DNA of 34,595 bases from Deltaproteobacteria bacterium (GTDB taxonomy: Bacteria; UBA10199; JADGCS01): positions 1 to 34,595 of the forward strand of contig JADGCS010000044.1 of assembly GCA_015228875.1 (NCBI GenBank). The letters run 5' to 3'. Below, one piece after another: positions 16,949-23,843 of this stretch. The stretch's first letter is position 1, and every line of letters begins with the position of its first letter. The notes below the pieces were generated by a model. The model ran no database searches, was not told the origin of the DNA, and saw nothing but the letters and a program-made list of their open reading frames with translations. The translations under genes and the position numbers were made by a program.

Positions 16949-17407
16949 TTATGGTGTTGCTGACTGCCCCTGTTCGAAAGCCATGACCTTGTTGACCCTC
17001 CGCGCGTGTCTCTCGCCTTGAAACAGGGTGTCGAGAAAGACATCGACGATGGGCAGGGCTTGATCTGCCTTTAAAACCCTTGCACCCAGACAGAGGGCGT
17101 TGAGATTGTTGTGCCTGCGGCCCATCTCGGCTTGAAAACAATCGGTGATGTTGGCGGCCCTGATCCCCTTAAACTTGTTTGCCGCGATGGCCATCCCAAT
17201 ACCCGTCCCGCAGATGAGGATAGCCCCGTCGGAGGTACCCTCCTGCACTGCCCTTGCCGCCAATGCCGCAAAATCTGGATAATCAACGCTCTCTACCGAA
17301 AAACAACCATGGTCCTGTACCTGCATTTTTCTTCTTTGTAAATGGCCGATGATTTCATTTTTTAAAAGATAGCCCGCATGATCACTGGCAACGGATATTT
17401 TTTTCAT
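16949..17407 (-). CDS. rpiB: Ribose-5-phosphate isomerase B
   Basis: RpiB interconverts ribose 5-phosphate and ribulose 5-phosphate in the cytoplasm. The 152-aa product carries SDHAGYLLKNEI (8-19), the active-site loop ICGTGIGMAIAANKFKGIRAA (Cys66), and GRRHNNLNALCLGARV (96-111), the anion-binding/His motif of the RpiB/LacAB family. Length is typical. It starts the minus-strand unit rpiB-glyA-nrdR-ribD and is divergent from the DUF177 gene across a 95-base gap. I see no strong promoter or ribosome binding site before its ATG. Confidence 0.94.
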   Translation of the reverse strand: MKKISVASDHAGYLLKNEIIGHLQRRKMQVQDHGCFSVESVDYPDFAALAARAVQEGTSDGAILICGTGIGMAIAANKFKGIRAANITDCFQAEMGRRHNNLNALCLGARVLKADQALPIVDVFLDTLFQGERHARRVNKVMAFEQGQSATP

Positions 17408-17502
17408 GGGTCGGCAATAGAAAAGAACACCTTAAAAATCCAGAATAATCCTGACCCACCCCCATTGATTTTTTTATTCGAGATTGTTAGCTGTCGGCTC
17501 TC

Positions 17503-18048
17503 ATGAAAACAATCCCCCTCAAACATATCCTGGCAACACAGGGACTCACGATCACCTTGGACCCCAACGAAGACTGGCTGGGCAATATATTAGATACCAT
17601 TTTCGCGGGACTTAACCTGGACAAAAAAAACTTCAGGGGCAAAATCAAGCTCAGAAAAACAAACCAAGTTGTTGATATCACAGGAGACCTTAACATCACC
17701 ACCCACCCACCCTGTGCACACTGCGGCAACGAAACAAAATGGACAGGTCATCTTCACTTTCAGACACACCAGATCCCCTTTCCCACAGACAAACCGGACA
17801 ATACCAAGCATGACGATGCAGAGGATGCTGACACCGAGGACGACGAGGCTATTTATTATAAAAACGAAGAAATACAACTAGATACCATCATCAATGACGA
17901 GCTTGCCTTGCAGCTCCCCTACAACTATTACTGCACGGACCCCTCTCGGTGTAAACTCGAACTGCCAGAGGATCCTCACATCAGCCTTAATGACAACACA
18001 GACCCGCGCTGGGCACCATTAAAAGACTTGAAAATTACTAAAGGCTAG
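17503..18048 (+). CDS. DUF177/YceD family protein
   Basis: The 181-aa product fits the YceD/DUF177 family, which lies upstream of rpmF in most bacteria and has been linked to ribosomal large-subunit assembly. Visible marks are the N-terminal PLKHI, a CxxC pair (CAHCGNE, about 66-72), the pattern YYKNEEIQLDTIINDELALQLPYNYYC and the later Cys pair CTDPSRC. An acidic spacer (DDAEDADTEDDEA, about 108-120) interrupts the domain and is longer than usual. The location immediately before rpmF supports the call. No specific catalytic role can be read. Confidence 0.85.
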   Translation: MKTIPLKHILATQGLTITLDPNEDWLGNILDTIFAGLNLDKKNFRGKIKLRKTNQVVDITGDLNITTHPPCAHCGNETKWTGHLHFQTHQIPFPTDKPDNTKHDDAEDADTEDDEAIYYKNEEIQLDTIINDELALQLPYNYYCTDPSRCKLELPEDPHISLNDNTDPRWAPLKDLKITKG

Positions 18049-18150
18049 GACTATAGTCCCCCTTCAAAAAATTTTTGACTTAAGAGCAACCAACTCAAAC
18101 GTCGGTTTTGCGCTCAACCAAAAGAACCAACAACAGACTCGGAGTACAAA

Positions 18151-18333
18151 ATGCCAGTTCCAAAACGAAAAGTATCCAACTCACGCCGCAAACAGCGCAG
18201 GTCGCATCATGGCCTTAAAAATAAAAGCCTTTCTGTGTGTCCCAATTGCGATGGGGTTAAAGAGCCCCACTGCGTCTGCACTCAATGTGGTTATTACAAG
18301 GGGATCGAAATCATAGACACAGCCAAGGAGTGA
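18151..18333 (+). CDS. rpmF: 50S ribosomal protein L32
   Basis: This 60-aa basic protein begins [23 protein letters not shown], the invariant L32 N-terminus. It has four cysteines (CPNC...CTQC, 30-47) that form the zinc-binding version of the protein. CGGAG lies five to six bases before the ATG. Its last codons carry the ribosome binding site of acpP: AAGGAG overlaps the Glu codon just before the TGA stop, so translation of the two is coupled. The 102-base gap upstream contains a perfect palindrome GGACTATAGTCC straddling the end of the DUF177 gene, with unknown role. Confidence 0.97.
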   Translation: MPVPKRKVSNSRRKQRRSHHGLKNKSLSVCPNCDGVKEPHCVCTQCGYYKGIEIIDTAKE

Positions 18334-18335
18334 TT

Positions 18336-18584
18336 GTGGCAACAGACTCGCTCGAACCAAAGGTCATCGAAATCATCGCAACGCAGTTGTCCTTAAGGGA
18401 TGAAGACATCAAACCCACAAGCCGTTTTGTCGACGACCTTGGGGCCGACAGCCTCGACATCGTAGAACTCATCATGGAGATGGAAGAAGAATTCGACATC
18501 GAAATCCCCGACGAAGACGTCGAAAAAATGCTGACCGTAAAGGATGTCACCGATTACATAGCAAGAGTCGTCTCTGTAGAATAG
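18336..18584 (+). CDS. acpP: Acyl carrier protein
   Basis: AcpP carries growing acyl chains on a 4'-phosphopantetheine arm. The 82-aa acidic protein has the attachment motif GADSLD with Ser39 and the standard [19 protein letters not shown] end. The start is the GTG at 18336, two bases after the rpmF stop, with AAGGAG as ribosome binding site; a longer in-frame ORF from 18285 would read rpmF sequence out of frame. In related bacteria plsX, fabH, fabD and fabG commonly lie between rpmF and acpP; here they are absent. A strong terminator follows. Confidence 0.97.
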   Translation: MATDSLEPKVIEIIATQLSLRDEDIKPTSRFVDDLGADSLDIVELIMEMEEEFDIEIPDEDVEKMLTVKDVTDYIARVVSVE

Positions 18585-18610
18585 CCCGCAAACCAGCACC
18601 CAAACAATAC

Positions 18611-18637
18611 CACGGCCCATTGTGGTCGTGTTTTTTT
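18611..18637 (+). terminator. Intrinsic terminator after acpP
   Basis: CACGGCC-CATTGT-GGTCGTG forms a 7-bp stem with one G-U pair and a 6-base loop, followed at once by seven Ts (18631-18637). It starts 27 bases after the acpP stop. It lies in the gap between acpP and the convergent OmpA-like gene; in the opposite direction it lacks a clean T-run, so it should serve mainly acpP. Confidence 0.88.
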
Positions 18638-18676
18638 ATTGAGCTTATGGAGCCGGATTTTCCTTGAGCAAAGTTA

Positions 18677-19924
18677 TTATCGAGAGGGAATTTCGATGGT
18701 GATATCCACGCGCCTGTTTTGTTGCCGGTCACCCTTTGAAAGGCCCGGAACCTCACCCACCACATCCACAGCGACCTTGTCGTAAGGAATTTGGTGTTCG
18801 ATCACCAAAACATCCTTGACGGCCTGCGCGCGTTTTTGGGCTAGTTGCTGGTTGTAGGCCTTGTCACCTGTTTCATCAGTATAACCCTGGCTGATGATCA
18901 AGCGGGCCTTGCGTTGTGATTTAAAGACCGAGGCCACCGTGCTGATGACAGCGCTCGAATCTGATGAAAGGAGACTGCTGTCGACATCGAAGAAGATCGA
19001 ATGTTTTAACGACAACGGCTTTGCCTTTTTAAGGGGCGTGTGAAAACTCAGCGCCAGATTACCACTGGCTGTTGGTCGGCCCGCACCCTTGGTGAGAAAA
19101 GAACCGCCGCTTGCCTTGAGCACAAAACCCGATTGACCAAAGGCGTACTGCACGGCCCCCATAATATCTACCGGTGAAGTTACATGATCAAGATAGGGTC
19201 TGTTTGCCGTGGTGGACGAGGTGACATCAACCGATGAACTTAAGTTTTTACACCATTGAATTTTTGCGGCAAGCCCGCTTGTAATCAGGGTCTTTGTGTT
19301 GTAATCGAGAATGGAGACGTTTTCGCGAATGACAGTCCCCAGATTAAGGGCCATGCCAAACACCTTGCCAAACTGCCTCTCTATGGCCACGGTCACGCCG
19401 CCCTTGACTTTGTTGTCGGCCATAAATTCGTTTTCGTTGCCAATGGGTGCTGTAATAAAGGGGATAATACTCAAACCAAATGTGTGTTTTGTTTTATCGG
19501 AAAGACGCAGACGAGTTCTAAAGAAAAGATCGCCCAAAGTGGTCTCGTTGGTAAATCCGGGGGCCGGGGTGTTGGGGGTCTGAAAACGATTGTACGGTGC
19601 AAAGCTCCCCATCGCCTCAATATCCATAAATTTAAAAAGACCGTAGGACAATCCCAGATGACTGACAAAGAGGTGATCGATCACACCCTGATTGCGATTG
19701 CCTGCCACAGTCACCTCGAGCGGGCGATACATATAATCGTTTTGTAAAAAAATACCCAGCACCGTTTTGCCCGATGTGGCGGAACCCAGCACCGTTGCGT
19801 AATCTGACGGGAGTGTTGCAGGCGCGCTCGTTATGTTAAATCTGTTTGTCGCAGCCTCTGCCCTTGAGATAACGACAAAAATACCAATGAGAAACAAACC
19901 TAAAAAAATAAAATTTCTTTTCAC
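18677..19924 (-). CDS. Outer-membrane beta-barrel protein with C-terminal OmpA-like domain
   Basis: I chose the GTG at 19924, which has AAAGGGG five bases upstream and gives a clean signal peptide (MKRNFIFLGLFLIGIFVVISRAEA, cleavage after AEA). The upstream in-frame extension to 20035 lacks a ribosome binding site. After the signal comes about 270 residues of alternating beta-strand sequence that resembles an 8- to 12-strand barrel. The last about 110 residues are an OmpA/MotB-type peptidoglycan-binding domain: FFDVDSSLL, SQGYTDETGDKAYNQQLAQKRAQAVKDVL split over two helices, and QQNRRVDITIE. The protein should anchor the outer membrane to the wall. It is divergent from the secreted protein gene, with a 152-base gap between them. 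Confidence 0.88.
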   Translation of the reverse strand: MKRNFIFLGLFLIGIFVVISRAEAATNRFNITSAPATLPSDYATVLGSATSGKTVLGIFLQNDYMYRPLEVTVAGNRNQGVIDHLFVSHLGLSYGLFKFMDIEAMGSFAPYNRFQTPNTPAPGFTNETTLGDLFFRTRLRLSDKTKHTFGLSIIPFITAPIGNENEFMADNKVKGGVTVAIERQFGKVFGMALNLGTVIRENVSILDYNTKTLITSGLAAKIQWCKNLSSSVDVTSSTTANRPYLDHVTSPVDIMGAVQYAFGQSGFVLKASGGSFLTKGAGRPTASGNLALSFHTPLKKAKPLSLKHSIFFDVDSSLLSSDSSAVISTVASVFKSQRKARLIISQGYTDETGDKAYNQQLAQKRAQAVKDVLVIEHQIPYDKVAVDVVGEVPGLSKGDRQQNRRVDITIEIPSR

Positions 19925-20076
19925 ATTGACCCCTTTGAAGAAGTTGACCCACATCCCAAAAAAAAGTATGAGCCACGCGAAGGCAAAAACGAAAAAAATT
20001 ATTTGTAGTCGGCCGTATACACTCACAAACGACAAAAATTCAAGCGATTAAATCTTTTGTAAAACAAGGAAGGCAA

Positions 20077-21798
20077 ATGAAAAAAACAATATTTTATTTT
20101 TTACTGGCCCTTGTATTCACATCTGCAACAGCCCACGCACTTGTCGGGGCTCATTCATACAAAAATGACACGACAGGCGATGTTTTTCTTGGCGGGGATT
20201 ATATAGAAGTCGGTATCAGCAAGTACGGTTCGTTCGGCACAACAACAGGACAGGCAAAGCCAGCAGGGTTCTACGGGACAGCAACCTATAACTACATAGG
20301 CATGAGCACCAACGCCGCAGGCTTTGGGGTCGCACCCGATTACCGCATCGATTATTTTATCCCAGGCTCACCCGAAGAGCGTTGGGTTGTCGGTTACAAG
20401 ATCTCCGGCACCCCCACCACCGCAAGCAACGCCTTTTTGATGAACACCACCGGTATCACCGACAACACCGTCACCAACGATTCTACAGGTACAACATTAA
20501 AGGCAACCAGTATCGGCACACTCAACAGCAAACTTAAAATCACTCAGGTCATTCAGTTTGAGGCGTCTTACAAATTTTTTTACGTCACAGTGACCCTGCA
20601 AAATATCGGCACAACAGACTCACTCGATAACGTCCGCTACATGCGCTCGTTTGACCCCGACAATACAGTCCTTCAAAGTGGCTCTTATACCACACACAAC
20701 GAAATCCTCTACACCCACGCGGCTGGTGACGGCAAAGCGGTTGTGAGCGCCAACACGGCCAACAACGCCAGCGACCCCATTTATCTCGCTACGGCATCCC
20801 GTTCACCCATCGTGTTTTACAGCTCCGACACGCGGGCCAAGGTCTCAACATTCGGTTTTGCAAACACCGACCCCTACACCACCTTGGCCTACGATACAGC
20901 AAAGGCCAAGGGAACCGTCGAAGATGGGGACCAAGCCATTACCCTCACAGTTGATGTGGGGACCCTTGCCCCGGGTGAATCAGATTCATTTGTGTATTTT
21001 TCAAGCCTCGATAACCGCGACTTTAACGACATACTGGCAGAAATCCAGGCCGCTGAGGAAGAAGCTGAAGAAGAAGCTGAAGAAGACACAGATGACGGTG
21101 ACAACATCACCATCGCCATCGAAGACGCCGCACCAAACAGCGGCGATGCCAATGGTGACGGCACCATCGACAGCCTGCAGTCCAATGTCACGTCTTTTCC
21201 CAACGAGGTTGTCGGTAATGGGGCCTACACAACACTTGCAACAACAGGGTGTGAATCCATCACCGCTGTCGCGCAAAACGCGGTTTCAACGTACGGCACA
21301 GACACAGACTACGAATACCCTGTGGGTCTCACCGCCTTTACGATAGACTGCGCCAATGCAGGAGACACCGCCACGATCGTCCTTTATTATCACGTATCGT
21401 CAGACGATTACGACAGCACAGACTGGGAGGCCCGCAAATATATAGATAGCGTGTTCGAAGAAATACCCAATGCCACCTTTTCAACAACAACCGTCGGGGC
21501 CGAAACCATAGCCACCCTCACCTATCAGGTAACCGACGGTGGAGATTTAGACAGCGACGGCACCGCTGATGGTGTGATCATCGATCCAGCAGGCCCTGCC
21601 ATTGCCACAGCAACAACAACAGCCGCCGCCCCTGCTGCGCCTTACACTGGCCCTCTCACCACTGGCTCGCTTGCACATCCCGGTTGTGCGCTGAACATAC
21701 CAAAAAGCCCCCAAACTGGCAGATGTCATGTCTTGTTATGGGGACTCGGTATCTTGATTCTGGGACTGACACGTGTGCACGAAAAGTCCACGCAATAA
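20077..21798 (+). CDS. Secreted cell-surface protein with choice-of-anchor-U-like domain and C-terminal hydrophobic tail
   Basis: The 573-aa product starts with a signal peptide (MKKTIFYFLLALVFTSATAHA). Residues about 22-315 form a beta-rich domain beginning VGAHSYKNDTTGDVFLGG. An acidic linker of Glu/Ala repeats (about 326-345) leads to a second domain: NGDGTIDSLQSNVTSFPN, TDYEYPVGLTAFTI, and DGGDLDSDGTADGVIIDPAGPA. These features resemble choice-of-anchor U-type modules, which precede a C-terminal sorting tail. A low-complexity Ala/Thr/Pro stretch, a Cys-containing segment and a hydrophobic helix (LLWGLGILILGLTRV) followed by basic residues close the protein, as expected for a sorting signal. 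AAGGAAGG precedes the ATG. The ligand or role at the surface is unknown. Confidence 0.78.
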   Translation: MKKTIFYFLLALVFTSATAHALVGAHSYKNDTTGDVFLGGDYIEVGISKYGSFGTTTGQAKPAGFYGTATYNYIGMSTNAAGFGVAPDYRIDYFIPGSPEERWVVGYKISGTPTTASNAFLMNTTGITDNTVTNDSTGTTLKATSIGTLNSKLKITQVIQFEASYKFFYVTVTLQNIGTTDSLDNVRYMRSFDPDNTVLQSGSYTTHNEILYTHAAGDGKAVVSANTANNASDPIYLATASRSPIVFYSSDTRAKVSTFGFANTDPYTTLAYDTAKAKGTVEDGDQAITLTVDVGTLAPGESDSFVYFSSLDNRDFNDILAEIQAAEEEAEEEAEEDTDDGDNITIAIEDAAPNSGDANGDGTIDSLQSNVTSFPNEVVGNGAYTTLATTGCESITAVAQNAVSTYGTDTDYEYPVGLTAFTIDCANAGDTATIVLYYHVSSDDYDSTDWEARKYIDSVFEEIPNATFSTTTVGAETIATLTYQVTDGGDLDSDGTADGVIIDPAGPAIATATTTAAAPAAPYTGPLTTGSLAHPGCALNIPKSPQTGRCHVLLWGLGILILGLTRVHEKSTQ

Positions 21799-21801
21799 AT
21801 A

Positions 21802-21831
21802 TTGGATTTGTATAAAAAAGTGTCCTATACT
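21802..21831 (+). promoter_or_regulatory. Candidate sigma70-type promoter for the 94-aa membrane protein
   Basis: TTGGAT (21802-21807) and TATACT (21826-21831) are separated by 18 bases. This would place transcription start about 30 bases before the ATG at 21868, which has AAGGGGG as ribosome binding site. It begins four bases after the stop of the surface-protein gene. Confidence 0.5.
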
Positions 21832-21867
21832 CGCCCCCGTCTGTGATCTTTTTTTTAAGGGGGCCAA

Positions 21868-22152
21868 ATGACCGACTTACCAATCAACGAAGAAATAAAA
21901 AAATTAAAAAAAGAAACGCGGGTCTATTATTTCATCTGCATGTTTTTGATTATGGTGACGATCTTTCTGATTGCCACAAACACCAACAACATGAGCAAGG
22001 TCGACAATAAAATAATCGAATCCCAAAACGCACTCTCCCAACAACAGAGCGAACTCACCGAGAGCCTCATGGAGGCTACAAGCAGTAACGCAAAAACTAT
22101 CCTCGAAATCAAAAACAAGCTCGACACTGTCATTGGAGACAAGACGCCGTGA
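21868..22152 (+). CDS. Small membrane protein, one TM helix plus coiled coil (94 aa)
   Basis: I do not recognise a named family. The protein has a short charged N-terminus with Lys-rich residues, one hydrophobic helix (YYFICMFLIMVTIFLIA, about 20-36) and a polar tail with heptad-like spacing (about 45-90, rich in Gln, Ser, Asn, Glu, Leu) that suggests a periplasmic coiled coil. AAGGGGG before the ATG gives a good start. Its stop is four bases from the end of the convergent RNR-like gene. It might be a structural or scaffold protein; no function is claimed. Confidence 0.75.
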   Translation: MTDLPINEEIKKLKKETRVYYFICMFLIMVTIFLIATNTNNMSKVDNKIIESQNALSQQQSELTESLMEATSSNAKTILEIKNKLDTVIGDKTP

Positions 22153-22156
22153 CATC

Positions 22157-23617
22157 TTAGGCAATCCTTACAACCGCCTCTCTTGCGCTTTCTGCCTTAA
22201 TCTGCGGTTCGAGGCTTAAACAATGGTTGCTGTGTGCCCTGATCAGGGCATCCTTAAGCGGTCCGTACCCCATATGTGTCATCACCATTTTATAAGAGGC
22301 AATGTTGTGAGAGTCGTTCTGCCATAACGAGTGTCTGGCGCCATTTTTGTCTGAAGCATCACCAGACAAATTGTCCGACAAAAAATAGAGGGGGGTTTTG
22401 CTCACCCGCGCCCACTCAGCCTGGTGAATCTGGGTGATCAACTGGCTGTGACGTGCAGGATGCCACCTGCCGTTGTACCAGATCTTCTGCATGATCCCCC
22501 GCTGTTCTCCAAGCTCGTACGATGCCTTGATGGCCTGCGTGTTGATAAAATCAATAATGTACTTAAGACAGCGCTGTTCCTTTTTTTCTCCGCCCTCCGG
22601 GTTGATGGCCTCTAAAGCAGCTGACAATCCCAACACAGACAGGCCCACGCGCCTCGTTCTCCTGCTTTTTTCTGATGTGATCTGGTCGGGATAGGGTCTG
22701 ATCTCGATACAGTTATCCAGAAAATGAACGGCTGTGCGGATTGTCTGCGAGAGGGCCTCTTCATCAAGATGATTGTCGCGAGCAAAAGAAAGAAGATTAA
22801 GACAGCCGCTGGCTGTTATTTCGTGGGAATCCACAAGCTGTCCCTGAAGATTCACAACAGGTCGGATGGAAAACCTGTGGTTGTAAACAAAGGCATCGAT
22901 CCAGTCCTCAAAGAAAAAACTGATTTCCTTGCCCAGACAAAGCAGATCCACAATCTTGTTAAAGACGTCATCTGCCCGAATAAACTGGCTTGGCTCCTGC
23001 TGCCTTTTGTGTCTCAGGCCGTATTGTGCCCCATTGCAAAGGGCCCAGACAAACTCCCTGCTGACACCAATCATCAAACGGTTCTGGTTTGGACTCTCTC
23101 TGATAAAGGCAAGGCAGCGACTGATATCCAGATGATCGATGTTAAGGTAAAAGCATATCACCGAGGACTGATCGTCATGCCGCGGGGCTTTTTCGTATAA
23201 CTCCATCAATTTCTCGGGACCCAGGCTCTGGCGGTCACCTGTTCCAACCCTGGCGCGGCTCGCCCGGAGGTCAGAAAAATCAACAGCCACATCGATGTTG
23301 TTCTGCAGATAAATAGAAACCTGCTTGAGTGTGAGAAAAAGATTATCGAAGTCATCGGTGGGCCTTAACGCCACATGCCCCCCCATGAGAGCGTCTGATT
23401 GAAAGTTGTGGCAGAGAATGGCGGCCTCGGGCAAAAAGAAATTATGGAGCATGAGATGATAGAACCCATCGCGCAAAGCCTGCAAATCGTGAGAGGGCCC
23501 ATACCTCCTGTCAGCACGGGCAACATGATCCGCAAGCTGCCTTAAATGCTCAAGAGGGTCCCTGTGATCAATAAGTGATTTGAGGGAGACTTTGTCAATC
23601 ATGCCGTCATTATCCAT
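22157..23617 (-). CDS. Ribonucleotide-reductase-fold protein lacking the catalytic motif (probable pseudoenzyme), 486 aa
   Basis: The order of motifs follows the RNR large subunit. FYHLMLHNFFLPEAAIL (52-68) corresponds to 'RFLPNSPTL'. GGHVALRPTDDFDNLFLTLKQ (79-99) lies at the first redox-Cys strand. DVAVDFSDLRASRARVGTG (109-127) corresponds to 'GTGFDFSRLRP..S.V'. SGCLNLLSFARDN (270-282) corresponds to the 'SCNLGSINL' strand, and LDNCIEI...RRTRRVGLSVLGLSAAL (300-334) to the barrel end. The essential NPCGE (class II; NLCLE in E. coli NrdA) is NLQGQ at 256-260, so radical Cys and Glu are both Gln. The first redox Cys is also absent (GGHVAL), and there is no C-terminal Cys pair. It cannot reduce ribonucleotides by the known mechanism. 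The frame is intact over 486 codons, so it is conserved, not decaying. Start ATG 23617 has GAGGG upstream. Confidence 0.85.
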   Translation of the reverse strand: MDNDGMIDKVSLKSLIDHRDPLEHLRQLADHVARADRRYGPSHDLQALRDGFYHLMLHNFFLPEAAILCHNFQSDALMGGHVALRPTDDFDNLFLTLKQVSIYLQNNIDVAVDFSDLRASRARVGTGDRQSLGPEKLMELYEKAPRHDDQSSVICFYLNIDHLDISRCLAFIRESPNQNRLMIGVSREFVWALCNGAQYGLRHKRQQEPSQFIRADDVFNKIVDLLCLGKEISFFFEDWIDAFVYNHRFSIRPVVNLQGQLVDSHEITASGCLNLLSFARDNHLDEEALSQTIRTAVHFLDNCIEIRPYPDQITSEKSRRTRRVGLSVLGLSAALEAINPEGGEKKEQRCLKYIIDFINTQAIKASYELGEQRGIMQKIWYNGRWHPARHSQLITQIHQAEWARVSKTPLYFLSDNLSGDASDKNGARHSLWQNDSHNIASYKMVMTHMGYGPLKDALIRAHSNHCLSLEPQIKAESAREAVVRIA

Positions 23618-23640
23618 ATGAATAGCCCTCAGCCCAGCGA

Positions 23641-23729
23641 CATAACTCGCATAAAGCGTAAAACACTACGCGGGCGGACACCATGCAAAAATTGATGCCG
23701 AAACGCGTAGAAAAAACCTTCCAAGGTTC
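23641..23729 (+). repeat. Dispersed structured repeat, copy 2
   Basis: It comprises CATAACTCGCATAAAGCG (23641-23658), four spacer bases, then the 67-bp core 23663-23729, identical to 2151-2217. The core has inverted arms CTACGCG/CGCGTAG and the terminal hairpin AACCTT-CC-AAGGTT (23715-23728). It lies in the divergent gap between the RNR-like gene and smc. Confidence 0.92.
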
Positions 23730-23843
23730 TAACGTCATATAAAATTTGATAAATATTTTTTTTTAAGTTAGTGTCTTTACAATTGTTGCTGTTTGGTTCT
23801 AGGGTGATTAATCTAAATTATACGCTTCATCGAAGGTGTCAAC

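Noticed and set aside
18019-18150. Promoter before rpmF (TTGACT in the 102-base gap)
   Set aside because: No acceptable -10 hexamer at 16-18 bases from it; rpmF is more simply read from upstream of the DUF177 gene.
18285-18335. Upstream extension of acpP in the same frame
   Set aside because: It reads rpmF out of frame; GTG 18336 gives the standard acyl carrier protein start with AAGGAG before it.
19925-20035. 37-codon upstream extension of the OmpA-like protein
   Set aside because: It would bury the clean signal peptide behind a second hydrophobic stretch; the GTG at 19924 has a strong ribosome binding site.
23711-23729. Minus-strand intrinsic terminator in the repeat core (AACCTTGGAAGGTT followed by Ts)
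   Set aside because: The stem is only 5-6 weak pairs. Copy 2 lies upstream of two divergent genes and copy 1 lies within a plus-strand unit, so termination on the minus strand has no purpose at either site.
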